A stretch of DNA of 64,000 nt from Pseudocercospora fijiensis CIRAD86 (lineage: Eukaryota > Ascomycota > Dothideomycetes > Mycosphaerellales > Mycosphaerellaceae): positions 558,001-622,000 of the forward strand of contig NW_006921543.1 of assembly GCF_000340215.1 (NCBI RefSeq), read 5' to 3'. The notes beneath the pieces are model-generated. The model saw nothing but the letters and a program-made list of their open reading frames with translations, was not told where the DNA came from and made no database searches. The number at the start of each line of letters is the position of its first letter. Position 1 is the stretch's first letter. Both the position numbers and the translations under genes were made by a program. Below, piece after piece: positions 63,752 through 64,000 of this stretch.

Positions 63752-64000
63752 ATAGCGAATCTACTCGACTAAATTTAGAAGGGTCGTAAGAAGGGACCTA
63801 CCGCTACTTAGGGTCGTAATATAACTAGACCTAGTAGAAAGAGTACTATATATTTACGTAAGATAGCCGCTACCGCTACCGGTCGCGCTAGTTAAAAGCA
63901 AACTATAGGTAAGGCTCCGCGTAAGACGACGGCGGGCAAGACTCCGCGTAAGACGACGACGAGTGCTTCTACTACTAGTAGTAATAATCGTAGTAAGCGT
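63752..64000 (+). pseudogene. Histone H3-like gene H3-B of E3 (cut by the window end)
   Basis: The start is ATA at 63752. The tail reads KGRKKGPTAT, RPSRKSTIYLRKIAATATGR, GKAPRKTTAGKTPRKTTT, with K-A-P-R-K units like the H3 tail. The sequence stops before the first intron and the fold. Confidence 0.75.

Larger units (their letters stand above)
17311..64000. repeat. RIP-saturated transposon block
   Basis: From about 17311 to the window end, CpA and TpG are almost absent while TpA is very frequent and CpG is kept. Whole 60-base lines have no CA or TG. This is the footprint of repeat-induced point mutation (C to T at CpA on either strand). Coding remnants therefore show TAG/TAA where CAG, CAA or TGG stood, and ATA where ATG stood. 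E1 and E2 are two copies in which single sites differ as CA versus TA, which shows the conversion directly. Confidence 0.93.
56177..64000 (+). mobile_element. hAT element E3 (3' end outside the window)
   Basis: It starts TAGACCCCGAAGTAG at 56177, next to 8-bp flank GAAGTAAA, and is colinear with E1: 5' repeat segment, transposase, H3-A, a variable region, H3-B. It is more diverged than E1 and E2 are from each other, with a long C-run near 56731-56762. About 2 kb, including C2 and the terminal repeat, would lie beyond base 64000. Confidence 0.88.

Noticed and set aside
17311..64000. Telomere, centromere core or CRISPR-like array
   Set aside because: No TTAGGG runs and no regular spacer array are seen; the tandem arrays are short and belong to the hAT elements.

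Overview
The window looks like a filamentous ascomycete, most likely a Dothideomycete such as a Mycosphaerellaceae-type fungus. The host genes carry short introns of about 47-90 bp with CTGAC/CTAAC branch points, and the repeats are damaged in the manner of repeat-induced point mutation (RIP). It splits sharply at about 17.3 kb.

Positions 1-17.15 kb are ordinary gene-dense chromosome. In order they hold: the 3' end of a Paf1-like gene; a DUF7918-type nuclear protein; two tandem paralogous RING-finger membrane proteins; a domesticated Ty1/copia (TNT-like) protease-fold gene; a type II 3-dehydroquinate dehydratase; a catechol/hydroxyquinol-type intradiol dioxygenase; an F-box protein with an N-terminal Cys/His knuckle; a mitochondrial-looking SDR dehydrogenase; a secreted 8-cysteine protein; and a conserved hypothetical with a CheD-like Cys...His pattern. 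The dehydratase and the ring-cleaving dioxygenase suggest local aromatic or quinate catabolism.

From 17.3 kb to the end the DNA is a nest of transposable elements. CpA and TpG are almost absent, TpA is in excess and CpG is kept, which is saturated RIP. Reading TAG/TAA as former CAG/CAA/TGG codons recovers long coding remnants. The nest can be unpicked by target-site duplications (TSDs). A minus-strand gene of unknown type (22.6-23.9 kb, continuing at 56.08 kb) was split by a Ty3/gypsy element (280-bp LTRs at 23942 and 55804, TSD CTAT). Its gag was split by a 9.9-kb hAT element E1 (25354-45194, TSD AATCTAAC). E1 was in turn split near its 5' end by an inverted 9.9-kb copy of itself, E2 (26003-35923, TSD CGCGAGTT). 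The result is a near-perfect 9.3-kb inverted repeat. A third copy, E3, starts at 56177 and runs off the window. Older related ends lie at 17311 and 17829, next to a pogo-type DDE transposon at about 21-22 kb.

The main discovery is that this hAT family carries histone H3 genes. Downstream of the hAT transposase each element has H3-A (long basic N-terminal extension plus H3 fold) and H3-B (H3-like tail, two introns, H3 fold). It also has at least one convergent unknown gene and, in E3 only, a tRNA-like Pol III gene. Short GCCGGC minisatellites sit in the elements' introns and spacers. The gypsy element is also unusual: it has a third large ORF after pol, and similar short palindromes lie at the ORF borders. 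A 100-N assembly gap lies at 53946-54045.
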